A stretch of 64,000 nucleotides of DNA from Bacillus sonorensis NBRC 101234 = KCTC 13918 (GCF_001592005.1 NZ_BCVZ01000001.1:310001-374000), one strand, 5' to 3'; positions 26,102 to 34,645 are shown, numbered from the stretch's first letter. Notes: generated from the letters alone by a model not told the origin. Made by a program: numbers and translations.

Positions 26102-27817
26102 TCATGACTGGTGCTGAACACGGTGAAGGCTGGCGAATATTCCGCCCTTTTCAACCAATTCATCGTGTGAGCCTTCTTCGGCAATTCCGTTTTCCGTCAC
26201 CACGACAATCCGGTCGGCGTTGCGGATCGTGGCAAGCCTGTGGGCGATGATGAGCGTTGTCCGGTCTTTGGCAAGCTCTGTCAAAGCATTTTGAATGATC
26301 TGCTCCGTTTCTGTATCAAGAGCGGATGTCGCTTCATCCAAAATGAGAATCGGCGGGTTTTTCAAAAACATCCTCGCGATCGCAATCCGCTGCTTTTGAC
26401 CTCCGGACAGCTTCAGTCCTCTTTCGCCGACCTGTGTTTCATAGCCGTCGGGGAGCGACTCAATCAGCTGCTCCAAATGAGCCATTTTTGCCGCGCGTTT
26501 AATTTCTTCATCAGTTGCATCCAATTTCCCGTATGCAATGTTTTCACGCAGTGTCCCTGTAAACAGAAACACATCCTGCTGAACAATGCCGATTTGTGAA
26601 CGCAGAGACCGCTTTGTCATCTTGCGAATGTCAATGCCGTCAATCGTAATCGAACCTCCGTCAACATCGTAAAAACGCGGAATCAGCGAGCTGATCGTCG
26701 TTTTTCCCGCTCCCGACGGACCGACAAACGCAACCGTCTCGCCCGCTTTAATCGATAAATCAATCCCGTTTAAAACAGGCTTATATTCTTCATAGCCGAA
26801 CGTTACATTGTGAAAGACGATGTTTCCCTCTAAGGCTGGTACATCAATCGCATCTTTGCGGTCGACAATCTGCGGCTTTGTATCGATCAACTCGGTAAAC
26901 CGCTTGAAGCCGGCCATCCCTTTTGGATAGAGCTCCAGTATCGCGCTGATTTTATCAATCGGCTTAAACAACACGTTGACATACAGAACAAACCCGACGA
27001 ATTCCCCATATGTCAGGCTTCCTGAAAAACTGAGCCACGCCCCGAATACAAGAACCGAAAGAATCATCAAGCGCGTCATTAAAAATGTCCCCGCAGTCGT
27101 CAGAGCCATTGTTTTATAGCCCTTCAGCTTTGCCCTGCGGAACTTTTGATTGTTTTTCAGAAAACGGGAAATCTCAAAGCGTTCATTTGTGAAGGATTGT
27201 ACGACGCGGACACCTGATACGCTGTCCTCAACCCTTGCGTTTACATCCGCGATTTCGCTGTACATTTCCCTCCAGGCCCGGTTCATTCTAATATTTGAAT
27301 ATGTGATCAGCCCGATTAATAACGGCACGAACAAAATCGCGACCAGCGCCAGTTTCACATTAATCGTCAGCATGATCCAAAACGCGCCCAAAAAGGTCAT
27401 GACCGCGATGAACAGATCTTCAGGCCCGTGATGGGCAAGCTCTCCGATATCAAACAAATCGTTTGTGATGCGGCTGATGATGTGTCCTGTTTTCGTATTG
27501 TCAAAGTAGCGGAAAGATTGGCGCTGTACATGCTGGAAAAGCTCCTGGCGCATGTCCGTCTCAATGTTGATCCCCAGTTTATGGCCGAAGTAATTGACGA
27601 TATACTGAAGCCCGGTGCTGAGCAGGTAGATCAATAAAAGCCCGATGCTTACCCAGACAATTTCTGTCCAATCGCCTCCCGGAATCAATGTATCGATAAA
27701 CCACTGAACAACCAGCGGAAACGCAAGCTCTAAAACGGCGACGATAATCGCGCTGGTAAAGTCAATGAAAAACAGCCGTTTATGTGGTGTGTAGTATGAA
27801 AAAAAGCGGCGAATCAT
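26102..27817 (-). CDS. ABC exporter, fused membrane and ATPase domains
   Basis: A 571-residue type IV ABC half-transporter: six membrane helices (about residues 15-320) then an ATPase with Walker A VGPSGAGKTTI, Q-loop GIVQQDVFLF, signature LSGGQKQRIAIARM, Walker B PILILDEATSALD and the H-loop IIAHRLAT. It would dimerise and export a lipid, drug or peptide. It resembles B. subtilis YwjA and related multidrug exporters by its N-terminus RRFFSYYTPHKRLFF, but substrate is unknown. GGAGTG lies rather far (11 bases) before ATG. It stands alone. Confidence 0.9.
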   Translation of the reverse strand: MIRRFFSYYTPHKRLFFIDFTSAIIVAVLELAFPLVVQWFIDTLIPGGDWTEIVWVSIGLLLIYLLSTGLQYIVNYFGHKLGINIETDMRQELFQHVQRQSFRYFDNTKTGHIISRITNDLFDIGELAHHGPEDLFIAVMTFLGAFWIMLTINVKLALVAILFVPLLIGLITYSNIRMNRAWREMYSEIADVNARVEDSVSGVRVVQSFTNERFEISRFLKNNQKFRRAKLKGYKTMALTTAGTFLMTRLMILSVLVFGAWLSFSGSLTYGEFVGFVLYVNVLFKPIDKISAILELYPKGMAGFKRFTELIDTKPQIVDRKDAIDVPALEGNIVFHNVTFGYEEYKPVLNGIDLSIKAGETVAFVGPSGAGKTTISSLIPRFYDVDGGSITIDGIDIRKMTKRSLRSQIGIVQQDVFLFTGTLRENIAYGKLDATDEEIKRAAKMAHLEQLIESLPDGYETQVGERGLKLSGGQKQRIAIARMFLKNPPILILDEATSALDTETEQIIQNALTELAKDRTTLIIAHRLATIRNADRIVVVTENGIAEEGSHDELVEKGGIFASLHRVQHQS

Positions 27818-27935
27818 TTTAAGATGTGCACTCCTTTTTTAAAGGCTCTATGAAATAGATCGTATCACAGTTTAAAGGATGAAGTGCAAAAATTTTGAAA
27901 AATAATTGAAAAACATTCTCAAATCAGCACGGATG

Positions 27936-28607
27936 CTACTGACCGATGCATAAAGGAAGCCCGGCTTCCCTCATTCCCTCTGCCACGAGCCCGGCGATTT
28001 CCCCAGCGCCGTATTCGCAAAAATGCGTATTGTCTTCAACTCCATCCGGGTAGTTGGGATGCTCTCCAGGCTTAAGCCACAAAAACAGCTTCTTCGCCGA
28101 TTCAGCTCCCATGGACTGAAGCAGCCGGCCGCTTGTTTCTGTAAGGTCGATGAGCGGGACATGAAGCTCATCTGCAAGCTGTCTCACGGCATCCGGATAA
28201 TCGCCATGGGTATTCCGCAGCCGGCCTTCAGAATCGAACGACCTTCTTTGAACGGGTGTGATCAGCACCGGATGGGCGTTTTTCAGTCTGGCGGAATCGA
28301 TATATCGGCGCAAATAAGCCTGATATGTTCCATAAGGATCGGTATAACGTTCATCCGGCTTTTGATCGTTATGTCCGAACTGGACAAATAAATAGTCTCC
28401 GGATCGTATGTATTCCAAAATGCGCTGCAATCTGCCTTCCTCTACAAAGCTTTTTGAACTTCTTCCTGACACCGCTTCGTTCCGGACGAGGATGCCCGGA
28501 TTTAACAATTCTCCTATTTTCTGCCCCCAGCCGGCTCTCGGCGCAGAAGAAGCATCATAGTTAGATACTGTTGAATCCCCCGCCAAAAACAGTTGCATAT
28601 GTTTCAT
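27936..28607 (-). CDS. rhamnogalacturonan acetylesterase (SGNH family)
   Basis: A 223-residue SGNH/GDSL esterase. Blocks: LFLAGDSTVSNYDAS (nucleophile Ser), GRSSKSF (Gly block), VQFGHNDQKPDERYTDPYG (Asn block) and DNTHFCEYGAGEIAGLVAEG (Asp/His). This pattern is typical of rhamnogalacturonan acetylesterases such as B. subtilis YesT and Aspergillus RGAE, which remove acetyl groups from pectin backbone. No signal peptide, so it acts on imported oligosaccharides. AGGGGG seven bases before ATG 28607 supports the start. The rest of a yes-type rhamnogalacturonan cluster is not in the window. Confidence 0.86.
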   Translation of the reverse strand: MKHMQLFLAGDSTVSNYDASSAPRAGWGQKIGELLNPGILVRNEAVSGRSSKSFVEEGRLQRILEYIRSGDYLFVQFGHNDQKPDERYTDPYGTYQAYLRRYIDSARLKNAHPVLITPVQRRSFDSEGRLRNTHGDYPDAVRQLADELHVPLIDLTETSGRLLQSMGAESAKKLFLWLKPGEHPNYPDGVEDNTHFCEYGAGEIAGLVAEGMREAGLPLCIGQ

Positions 28608-28917
28608 CGTCCATCCCCCTCATGCTCTTTTTTATATATTAGGATGGAAATCAATATACGGCAACAAAAATACTTTTTTAACCATTTTGTTCGTTATACG
28701 GCTCTTTTTCTATAAAAACGTCTATTAATTGACAGAAAACTATTAAATATTTTAAATTTCTTCAAGAAATTTACCTAAAAATATTTACTTGTCTGGTAAA
28801 TGGTGATAGATTAATGGAGCAAGAAAAGGAATTTAGTTGATCGCGATCGTATTTTTGCCTTTTCTTGATATTTTCCGGACGTCCTCTACTTAATCGCCAT
28901 TTAGGAGGAACTTGCAG
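28608..28917. other. intergenic region with promoter of first BslA-like gene
   Basis: A 310-base AT-rich region between the divergent acetylesterase and BslA-like gene. It holds the repeated promoter block at 28794-28824 and a long untranslated leader of about 90 bases. Nothing else was recognised. Confidence 0.6.
28794..28824 (+). promoter_or_regulatory. promoter of first BslA-like gene (repeated block)
   Basis: TTTACT, 17-base spacer, TAGATT. The block GGTAAATGGTGATAGATTAA (28805-28824) is repeated almost exactly before the second gene (29583-29602). Weak hexamers suggest that an activator is required. Confidence 0.55.
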
Positions 28918-29469
28918 ATGCTTAAACGTAATATCATCAGTAAAATCAGTATTGGTCTGCTAACTTCTGCAGCTTTGTTTTCATTTGTCCTTCCTTCCCA
29001 TGAAGCGAATGCCCAGGAGGTTCATACAAGTCATTTTAGGGGTCCGTTCCACTGGCCGCATCCGCCTAAGCCGCCGCAATTCCCGCAGCCGGAAAATCCG
29101 GTTCAGAAGCCGGCGCTTGAGGCTAAAACCGTCAACAGCAATAAAGAGTGGACAACATCCGATATCGTCATTACGTACAAACCGAATACATTCGTCGGAT
29201 CAAGCTATGTGGAATTTAACTTCCCATATCGCTTTCATGCAAGCACAACAGACACGCTAAATGGTAAAGCACTTGACTATACACAGATTTTAAATGACGG
29301 ACAGACTGTCAGAGTGCCCGTCTACGCATTGAGTTCTTCCGAATTCAAACTGGTCATGGTTCGGAAAACGCTTCCAAATGCGGGAACCCACAGAATTACC
29401 GCTGAACTTCAGCAAAACGGAAAAAATATTAATCACGCTGAAACAACGCTTGAGATTGTTCCGCGTTAA
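28918..29469 (+). CDS. secreted BslA/YweA-family protein with Pro/His-rich linker
   Basis: A 183-residue secreted protein. Signal peptide of about 32 residues (ends PSHEANA). Then a linker rich in Pro and His (residues about 38-65; GPFHWPHPPKPPQFPQP) absent from BslA and YweA. The rest is the BslA immunoglobulin-like fold: WTTSDIVITYKPN, TLNGKALDYTQILNDGQTV, RKTLPNAGTHRITAEL, matching BslA (B. subtilis biofilm surface hydrophobin) block by block. The loops that form the hydrophobic cap in BslA (LLSLGVM, LDLLGAG) are FVGSSYV and YALSSSE here, so the cap looks polar. The C-terminal Cys pair of BslA is missing, as in YweA. GGAGGAA seven bases upstream picks ATG 28918. Followed by a paralogue 215 bases on. 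Confidence 0.85.
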   Translation: MLKRNIISKISIGLLTSAALFSFVLPSHEANAQEVHTSHFRGPFHWPHPPKPPQFPQPENPVQKPALEAKTVNSNKEWTTSDIVITYKPNTFVGSSYVEFNFPYRFHASTTDTLNGKALDYTQILNDGQTVRVPVYALSSSEFKLVMVRKTLPNAGTHRITAELQQNGKNINHAETTLEIVPR

Positions 29470-29477
29470 ATGATATC

Positions 29478-29502
29478 ATGCCGGCCTCTTGCTTAGGGCC
29501 GG
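29478..29502 (+). terminator. hairpin between the two BslA-like genes
   Basis: GCCGGCC and GGCCGGC arms around a ten-base loop, ten bases after the stop. No T tract, so it may only attenuate or protect the mRNA. Confidence 0.4.
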
Positions 29503-29571
29503 CTGTCTGAATCATTACATACATCACGGCGCTGTATTTTTTAACATTTTTAGAAATTCTCTCAAAATAGA

Positions 29572-29602
29572 TTCATTTTTCCGGTAAATAGTGATAGATT
29601 AA
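29572..29602 (+). promoter_or_regulatory. promoter of second BslA-like gene (repeated block)
   Basis: TTCATT, 17-base spacer, TAGATT, with block GGTAAATAGTGATAGATTAA differing from the first copy at one position. Conservation between otherwise diverged upstream regions suggests a shared sigma factor/regulator binding site. Confidence 0.55.
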
Positions 29603-29683
29603 GCAAGTGTGAAAAGGGTTTTTATAGTATCCCATCTTATTTTTTCCTTTTCTATCAAAATGCAATTTAGGAGGAACGATACG

Positions 29684-30157
29684 ATGCTTAAACGTAAATG
29701 GATTGGAAAAGCGAGCGCCGGCCTGCTAACGTCTGCAGCTTTATTTTCATTTATTCTTCCTTCCCAGGAAGCACACGCGACTTTTTTTAGAAGCGAACCG
29801 ACTCTTCATGTCGAAACCGTTGACAGCAATAAAGAATGGACAACCTCTGACATTGAAGTCACCTACAAACCGAATTTTTTCGTCGGTGCCAGCTATGTGG
29901 AATTTAACTTCCCGTATCGCTTCCATGCGAACACAAGGGATTCACTAAATGGCAGAACATTAAATTATACGCAGATTCTAAATGACGGACAAACCGTCCG
30001 GGTTCCCGTCTATGCGTTCAGCTCCTCTCAATTCAAGCTGGTGATGGTCCGAAAAACGCTTCCGAATGCCGGCACCCACAGAGTCACCGCTGAGTTGCAA
30101 AAATTCGGAAGACATTATCACCATGCAGAAGCAACAGTGGAAATCGCTCCCCGTTAA
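29684..30157 (+). CDS. yweA: secreted BslA/YweA-family protein
   Basis: A 157-residue secreted paralogue of the preceding gene, near the length of B. subtilis YweA. Signal peptide ends PSQEAHA. Mature part begins FFRSEPTLHVETV and goes straight into the BslA fold (WTTSDIEVTYKPN, SLNGRTLNYTQILNDGQTV, RKTLPNAGTHRVTAEL) without the Pro/His linker. Cap loops read FVGASYV, YAFSSSQ and FGRHYHHAE: aromatic, His-rich and polar rather than the Leu/Ile-rich cap of BslA. No C-terminal Cys. AGGAGGAA seven bases before ATG 29684 sets the start. The two paralogues share most residues in the core, consistent with a tandem duplication. Surface activity, if any, is unknown. Confidence 0.86.
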   Translation: MLKRKWIGKASAGLLTSAALFSFILPSQEAHATFFRSEPTLHVETVDSNKEWTTSDIEVTYKPNFFVGASYVEFNFPYRFHANTRDSLNGRTLNYTQILNDGQTVRVPVYAFSSSQFKLVMVRKTLPNAGTHRVTAELQKFGRHYHHAEATVEIAPR

Positions 30158-30170
30158 TCCTCATCTGCAT

Positions 30171-30208
30171 GAAAAACCTCCGGAGGCTTGAAGCTCCGGA
30201 GGTTTTTC
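30171..30208. terminator. bidirectional terminator
   Basis: Perfect 15-bp arms GAAAAACCTCCGGAG / CTCCGGAGGTTTTTC with an eight-base loop between the convergent BslA-like and Bcr/CflA genes; overlaps the stop of the latter. Confidence 0.88.
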
Positions 30209-31436
30209 ACTTGGACGCCCGGCGCCCGACCAACATCTTAAAACAAACCAGTGCACTAATATTGCAGCATACAATGACGACGGCCATCGGTAAAGCCGTA
30301 TGACTTCCGGCGATACCTACAAGCGGCGCTGCGCCTGCGCCTAAAATAAACGTCAAAAGCCCCAAAAGCGCCGATGCGCTCCCGGCTGACTTCCCCTGGC
30401 TTTGCATGGCCAGAGAACCGCTCGACGTCGTCACAATTCCAATGCAGGAGACGACGATAAAGAGCGGGATCAAAACAAACATGAGCGGCGCATGAAAGAC
30501 GACGGACACGAACAAGACCAGACTGGCGGCCAACGATATCATCAGTCCGCATCTCAATAAAGCTGCTTCACCGAACCGGCCGGCCAGCCTTCCCGTAATC
30601 TGGGCAGCGATGATAATGCCCAGGCCGTTTACCGCAAAACAAAAGCTGAAGGCCTGAGCAGACAGCCCGTAAATGTCTTGCAAAACAAATGGAGAAGCTG
30701 ATATATAGCCGAACATCCCCGCTGTGATCAGTCCCTGCGCCAAAGCGTATCCCATAAAAGTCCGCTGGCCGAAAAGCCTTCCGAATGATACGAACGTCTC
30801 CTTGAAACCGCCTCTCGTCCGATTGTCCGGAGACAGCGACTCTCTAATTCCAATTATGACAGACAGAATAATGATGATCCCAAAGACGCCGATCATAAAA
30901 AACACGCCGTTCCAGGTCGTAACCTTCATCAACTGTCCGCCCGCTACCGGGGATACGATGGGAGCAATCCCGTTTACCAGCATCAGCAGCGAAAAGAATT
31001 TCGTCAATTCCGTACCCGAATATAAATCACGGGCAATCGCACGCGATATCACGATGCCGCCCGCCCCGGCCGCACCTTGGATAAACCGCATGGCGATCAA
31101 TACCCAGACAGATGATGTTAATGCACATAAAAAAGATGCCGCGGCAAAAACGGCCAATGAAACGATCAGCGGTATCCTTCTGCCCAACACATCACTAAAA
31201 GGGCCGATGACTATTTGTCCGATTGCAAGCCCTAATAAACACGATGTTAAACTAAGCTGGACGATGGAAGCGCTCGTATGTAAATCATCAGCCATCTGCG
31301 GAAGCCCAGGCAAATACAAATCAATCACAACCGGACCGATTCCCGATAAAATGCCCAATATGACAGCGATCCATATCCTGTTTGGCTTAGCTTTCGACTG
31401 TGCGGCAAGATCTGCCTGGCTGTTCACCGTACCCAT
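30207..31436 (-). CDS. Bcr/CflA-family MFS drug efflux transporter
   Basis: A 409-residue, twelve-helix drug:proton antiporter. The family marks are VVIDLYLPGLPQMADDL in helix 1, GPFSDVLGRRIPL (motif A), ALTSSVWVLIAMRFIQGAAG and SRAIARDLYSGTEL (helix 4-loop). Bcr/CflA proteins export bicyclomycin, sulfonamides, chloramphenicol or dipeptides. AAAAAAGGAGTG sets the start. It has its own promoter at 31493-31520. Confidence 0.9.
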   Translation of the reverse strand: MGTVNSQADLAAQSKAKPNRIWIAVILGILSGIGPVVIDLYLPGLPQMADDLHTSASIVQLSLTSCLLGLAIGQIVIGPFSDVLGRRIPLIVSLAVFAAASFLCALTSSVWVLIAMRFIQGAAGAGGIVISRAIARDLYSGTELTKFFSLLMLVNGIAPIVSPVAGGQLMKVTTWNGVFFMIGVFGIIIILSVIIGIRESLSPDNRTRGGFKETFVSFGRLFGQRTFMGYALAQGLITAGMFGYISASPFVLQDIYGLSAQAFSFCFAVNGLGIIIAAQITGRLAGRFGEAALLRCGLMISLAASLVLFVSVVFHAPLMFVLIPLFIVVSCIGIVTTSSGSLAMQSQGKSAGSASALLGLLTFILGAGAAPLVGIAGSHTALPMAVVIVCCNISALVCFKMLVGRRASK

Positions 31437-31492
31437 TGGATCACTCCTTTTTTCATATTATTAAAAACCGCCCCGAAAACCCTCCAGTGTAT

Positions 31493-31520
31493 TGTATACC
31501 TTAAGTCATGATGTTGACAA
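31493..31520 (-). promoter_or_regulatory. promoter of Bcr/CflA transporter gene
   Basis: On the minus strand TTGTCA, 16-base spacer, TATACA, about 60 bases upstream of the gene. Confidence 0.6.
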
Positions 31521-31527
31521 TCAGAAA

Positions 31528-31545
31528 AGCCGGGCAAGCCCGGCT
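31528..31545 (-). terminator. terminator of sigY-yxlCDEFG operon
   Basis: AGCCGGG-CAAG-CCCGGCT directly after the yxlG stop; TTTT follows on the minus strand. Confidence 0.7.
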
Positions 31546-31547
31546 GA

Positions 31548-32324
31548 TTAGTAAGATTCATATTTTTTAAAAACAAAAACGGTGCACATGAACAAAAGAA
31601 ACACAATTCCCGCAGACGAAAACACCATCCAGCCGAAAGCATGGTCCCATGAACCATGCATAATAAAATAATCGGCCTGGCTTTTCGCCTTATCAGGCAT
31701 CCACTCGGTAAAGCGGGGGAACAAGGAACCCGCCAGCGAAACGAAGGCGATGAAGCTGATGCTCATGCCGGCAATCCCCCCAATATGACGAAACAAAGCA
31801 CTGAAAAACATCGCAACCGACATAACAAATATAATCCATATGCTGTACACGGATAAACTGAATAAAAACCGTTCAAGTTCAACCTTGCCGAATAGAAGAT
31901 TTGTATAATAGAAAGCCAATCCGTAGCTCACAGCAAATGAAGCCAATACGAGCAGCACATGCTGGAGCCACTTGCTGCCGATATACTGCAGCGGGCTGAC
32001 AGGCCTCGCCATCACCAATGAAAGAGATCCTTGGTTTCGTTCATTGACAATGCTGCCCATCACGCTGAAAACGAAAATCGCAGTACCGACCGTGCTGAAC
32101 TGGGACAAGGTGCTCGCCATAACCTCCTCACTCCTAGGCCTTGGTATATCGATCACTGCTCCCTCAGGCAAATTCCCGGCCATATCGATGATTTGGGGCA
32201 TATAATACAGGCTGAGCGGCTGAATCAAGCCAAGAAGGATCAGAACGGCAGGCAGCCAAAACAGCTTGCCGTCCTTCCAGCTTTCCGTCCATTCTTTTTG
32301 AAATAACATATAAAATGAATTCAT
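31548..32324 (-). CDS. yxlG: ABC-2 type permease YxlG
   Basis: A 258-residue membrane protein with about six helices, of the ABC-2 type permease family (MARPVSPLQYIGSKWLQHVL and NERNQGSLSLVMARPVS are typical). It is the membrane partner of the ATPase encoded just upstream, with which it overlaps by four bases (ATGA). Length matches B. subtilis YxlG. Last gene of the sigY operon. Substrate unknown. Confidence 0.9.
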   Translation of the reverse strand: MNSFYMLFQKEWTESWKDGKLFWLPAVLILLGLIQPLSLYYMPQIIDMAGNLPEGAVIDIPRPRSEEVMASTLSQFSTVGTAIFVFSVMGSIVNERNQGSLSLVMARPVSPLQYIGSKWLQHVLLVLASFAVSYGLAFYYTNLLFGKVELERFLFSLSVYSIWIIFVMSVAMFFSALFRHIGGIAGMSISFIAFVSLAGSLFPRFTEWMPDKAKSQADYFIMHGSWDHAFGWMVFSSAGIVFLLFMCTVFVFKKYESY

Positions 32325-33208
32325 AGCCCCATTACCTTCATATACATATCTTCCAAAGACTGCGTTTTTTGTTCAAAACGAAGAATCGATACATGTCTGT
32401 TCAAGCATTCAGCCAACAATCGGCGGCTGTCAGACCGATCAGTTAAAACAATGTTAGCTTGTGAAGGTTTATCATACGCAACCTTGCTGACAAAAGGCAG
32501 GTGTTCCAGCCATCCTTCAAGGCTTTCTTCAGCTGTCAGAATGTAAGACGGCTTTAGATGCCGGTTCTTCAATTTATGAAGCGGACCGGACCATTTGACA
32601 GCCCCTTCTTTCAGCATGATCACTTGATCGCATACCTCTTCGGCATCATGCAGGACATGCGTCGAGAAGAGAATCGTCATCTTCGTTTTTAAATTCTTCA
32701 TGATCTCGAGTACTTCGCGCCGTCCCGCCGGATCGAGCGCGGAAACAGGTTCATCCAAAATCAAAAGCTTTGGCTCGTGAACCAAAGCCTGTGCCAGTCC
32801 GAGCCTTTGCTTCATCCCTCCTGAAAAACCGCCGATTTTCCGGTCTTCTTCCTTTTCCAGACCGACATAGCGCAAAGCGGACCGGCTCTTTTCCATGGCT
32901 TCACGGTGTTTCAGCTTGGAAAGCCTTGCGGCGAACAACATATATTCTAAAGCCGTCATCCATGAAAAAAACGCAGGATGCTGAGGCAAATATCCGATTT
33001 CCAGCCTGTTTATCGATTCCCTCCCCAAAAAACGGATGTGTCCTGATGTAGGCGCCAATAAACCGGAAAGCATTTGCAATGTCGTCGTTTTTCCCGCTCC
33101 GTTTGGCCCGAGAAGGGCAACGCATTGCTGATATTCAAGGTCAAAGCTGACATTTTGGACAGCTTGGTGCTGCTGATATATTTTTGTTAAGCCATTGACG
33201 GACAGCAT
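32321..33208 (-). CDS. yxlF: ABC transporter ATP-binding protein YxlF
   Basis: A 295-residue ATPase: Walker A LGPNGAGKTTTL, Q-loop GYLPQHPAFF, signature FSGGMKQRLGLAQAL, Walker B LLILDEPVSALDP and FSTHVLHDAEE. It pairs with YxlG. The start is ATG 33208, with AGGAGG eight bases upstream and overlap with the yxlE stop; the GTG one codon earlier is too near the site. Length equals that of B. subtilis YxlF. Confidence 0.92.
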   Translation of the reverse strand: MLSVNGLTKIYQQHQAVQNVSFDLEYQQCVALLGPNGAGKTTTLQMLSGLLAPTSGHIRFLGRESINRLEIGYLPQHPAFFSWMTALEYMLFAARLSKLKHREAMEKSRSALRYVGLEKEEDRKIGGFSGGMKQRLGLAQALVHEPKLLILDEPVSALDPAGRREVLEIMKNLKTKMTILFSTHVLHDAEEVCDQVIMLKEGAVKWSGPLHKLKNRHLKPSYILTAEESLEGWLEHLPFVSKVAYDKPSQANIVLTDRSDSRRLLAECLNRHVSILRFEQKTQSLEDMYMKVMGL

Positions 33209-33423
33209 CACACACGCCTCCTCTCATATGTTTTTTTACCGATGATAAAGTAAGAGACGGGACCGACAAAACTGATCCCTAAAATGATCAAAATCCACAT
33301 CCACTTTGGGCCATTCGTTTTCTCCTGTTTCATGCAACTGACCAACGCGGACACCGCTAAAATGATATACAGCACAATGAAAGGGGCAATCAGCGCCCAA
33401 GGTATATCTGCTCTTTCAGTCAT
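33208..33423 (-). CDS. yxlE: YxlE, PLDc_N-type small membrane protein
   Basis: A 71-residue protein with two membrane helices and the PLDc_N-type second half (KWMWILIILGISFVGPVSYF, IGKKTYERRR). In B. subtilis YxlE with YxlC and YxlD is implicated in holding SigY inactive. Overlaps yxlD by four bases and yxlF by one. Confidence 0.88.
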   Translation of the reverse strand: MTERADIPWALIAPFIVLYIILAVSALVSCMKQEKTNGPKWMWILIILGISFVGPVSYFIIGKKTYERRRV

Positions 33424-33638
33424 GACGACGGCCTCCTTTTCTTATGAAACGGCCTTACAACAAACAAATAATAGAATAATAAAGGCATCGGTGTTTGGAT
33501 CAAGCCCCATATTCCCCAGAACCACGCATTGGTTCCCTTTTTCTTCGCATCAAGAAACAGAAAGATGCTCTGCGCAAATAAAAGCGGCGAAATGCAAAGA
33601 AGCAAAAGCAGTTTTTCCTGGGTCATGTCAAGATTCAT
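33420..33638 (-). CDS. yxlD: YxlD, small membrane protein of SigY operon
   Basis: A 72-residue protein with two membrane helices separated by LDAKKKGTNAWFWGIWG and a basic tail (PFHKKRRPSS). Position between yxlC and yxlE and size correspond to B. subtilis YxlD, reported to act as part of the negative control of SigY. Its ATG adjoins the yxlC stop. Confidence 0.86.
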   Translation of the reverse strand: MNLDMTQEKLLLLLCISPLLFAQSIFLFLDAKKKGTNAWFWGIWGLIQTPMPLLFYYLFVVRPFHKKRRPSS

Positions 33639-33962
33639 TTAATCAGCCTCCCCGTCAGCCGTACGCCGCCTTTTTTCTAACAGGGCGAGCGCAGGCAGCA
33701 ATATAAGCGCCGCTCCTTGCACCATGATAAAAACAGCCGGAACTTGAACGGAAATTGTCAAGTAAGCCGATAAAATCACCAGCGCCATGACGATAAAACA
33801 AAGCAATTCCTTTTTGAGCGCCCGCTTGCGCTCTTGTTTAAACCGGGCTAAACGCTGATTCAGTTCAAATGCTTGAGGAACCGGCGGAACAAAAGTATCA
33901 TCAAGCTTTTCGAGTTCGTGTTTCAAATGCGCAACCGTTTCTTTTTTATCTCGTTCATTCAC
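33639..33962 (-). CDS. yxlC: YxlC, probable anti-SigY factor
   Basis: A 107-residue protein: a soluble, charged N-terminal half ([31 protein letters not shown]) and two membrane helices in the C-terminal half, the layout of a small membrane-bound anti-sigma factor. The start is GTG 33962, eight bases after AAAGGAG and overlapping the sigY stop (GTGA), so it is coupled to sigY. Length matches B. subtilis YxlC (about 106), the reported negative regulator of SigY. Confidence 0.88.
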   Translation of the reverse strand: MNERDKKETVAHLKHELEKLDDTFVPPVPQAFELNQRLARFKQERKRALKKELLCFIVMALVILSAYLTISVQVPAVFIMVQGAALILLPALALLEKRRRTADGEAD

Positions 33963-34492
33963 TGTTCCCACTCCTTTCGAATTTTCTTTAACCCGTGATG
34001 CACGCGCGATTTGACGGTACCTTCTTTTATTTTCAGCATGTTTGCCACTTCAGGGTAAGTAAACCCGTAGTAATGTCTTAACAAGATTGGCATTCTGATT
34101 TCAGCCTCAAGTGCAGCGAACAGTTCCAAGAATTCGCTCCATTCATGGCCGTGAAGGGAAGACTCCCATTTCATTTTTCGCACGGCCGCTTCTCCTGCGG
34201 CCTGGGTTTTGCGGTTTTCGCGTTTTTTCCGGCGCTGATGGTCGATAAACAGCCGGGAAGCAATCGAAATCAGCCATGTTGAAAATTTCGCGTTACCCTG
34301 AAACTGTTGAAGGCCGATATACGCTTTCAGCATCGTTTCCTGGACCAAGTCCTCTGTGAGATCAGGGTTTAGCGTTAATTTCAGCACATATTGATATACA
34401 AAAGAGTAGTGAAGCTGAAACAGTTTAGTAAAAGCGGCATCTTCCCCGTCTTTTGCCTGCATGATCAGTTCTTTTTCATCTGCTTGATCCAC
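33959..34492 (-). CDS. sigY: ECF sigma factor SigY
   Basis: A 177-residue ECF sigma factor. Region 2 ([58 protein letters not shown]) and region 4 ([39 protein letters not shown]) are complete. The start is taken as GTG 34492 after AAAGGGGG (about ten bases), which gives the length of B. subtilis SigY (178); the frame is open further upstream but without support. First gene of the six-gene sigY-yxlCDEFG operon; an ECF promoter lies about 40-65 bases upstream and fits the known autoregulation of sigY. Confidence 0.93.
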   Translation of the reverse strand: MDQADEKELIMQAKDGEDAAFTKLFQLHYSFVYQYVLKLTLNPDLTEDLVQETMLKAYIGLQQFQGNAKFSTWLISIASRLFIDHQRRKKRENRKTQAAGEAAVRKMKWESSLHGHEWSEFLELFAALEAEIRMPILLRHYYGFTYPEVANMLKIKEGTVKSRVHHGLKKIRKEWEQ

Positions 34493-34531
34493 TAAAACGC
34501 CAACCCCCTTTCTTTTTGTCTCTGTATCTAC

Positions 34532-34557
34532 GACGACAGCCGCAGGCAAACCGTTCA
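34532..34557 (-). promoter_or_regulatory. autoregulatory-type ECF promoter of sigY
   Basis: On the minus strand TGAACG (34557-34552), 16-base spacer, CGTC (34535-34532). The TGAAC/CGTC pair with ECF spacing upstream of an ECF sigma gene suggests SigY autoregulation. Confidence 0.72.
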
Positions 34558-34645
34558 ATTCTATTTCAATAAGATAAAAAATCATCTTGTTTTCCGGCAA
34601 GGATTTATGATGTACTTGAATTTAAAGGGGTGTGAATAAAAAGGG

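Noticed and set aside
30724..31464. 246-codon plus-strand frame
   Set aside because: Antisense to the Bcr/CflA transporter gene in a mirrored codon phase; Thr/Pro/Ile-rich composition of a shadow frame.
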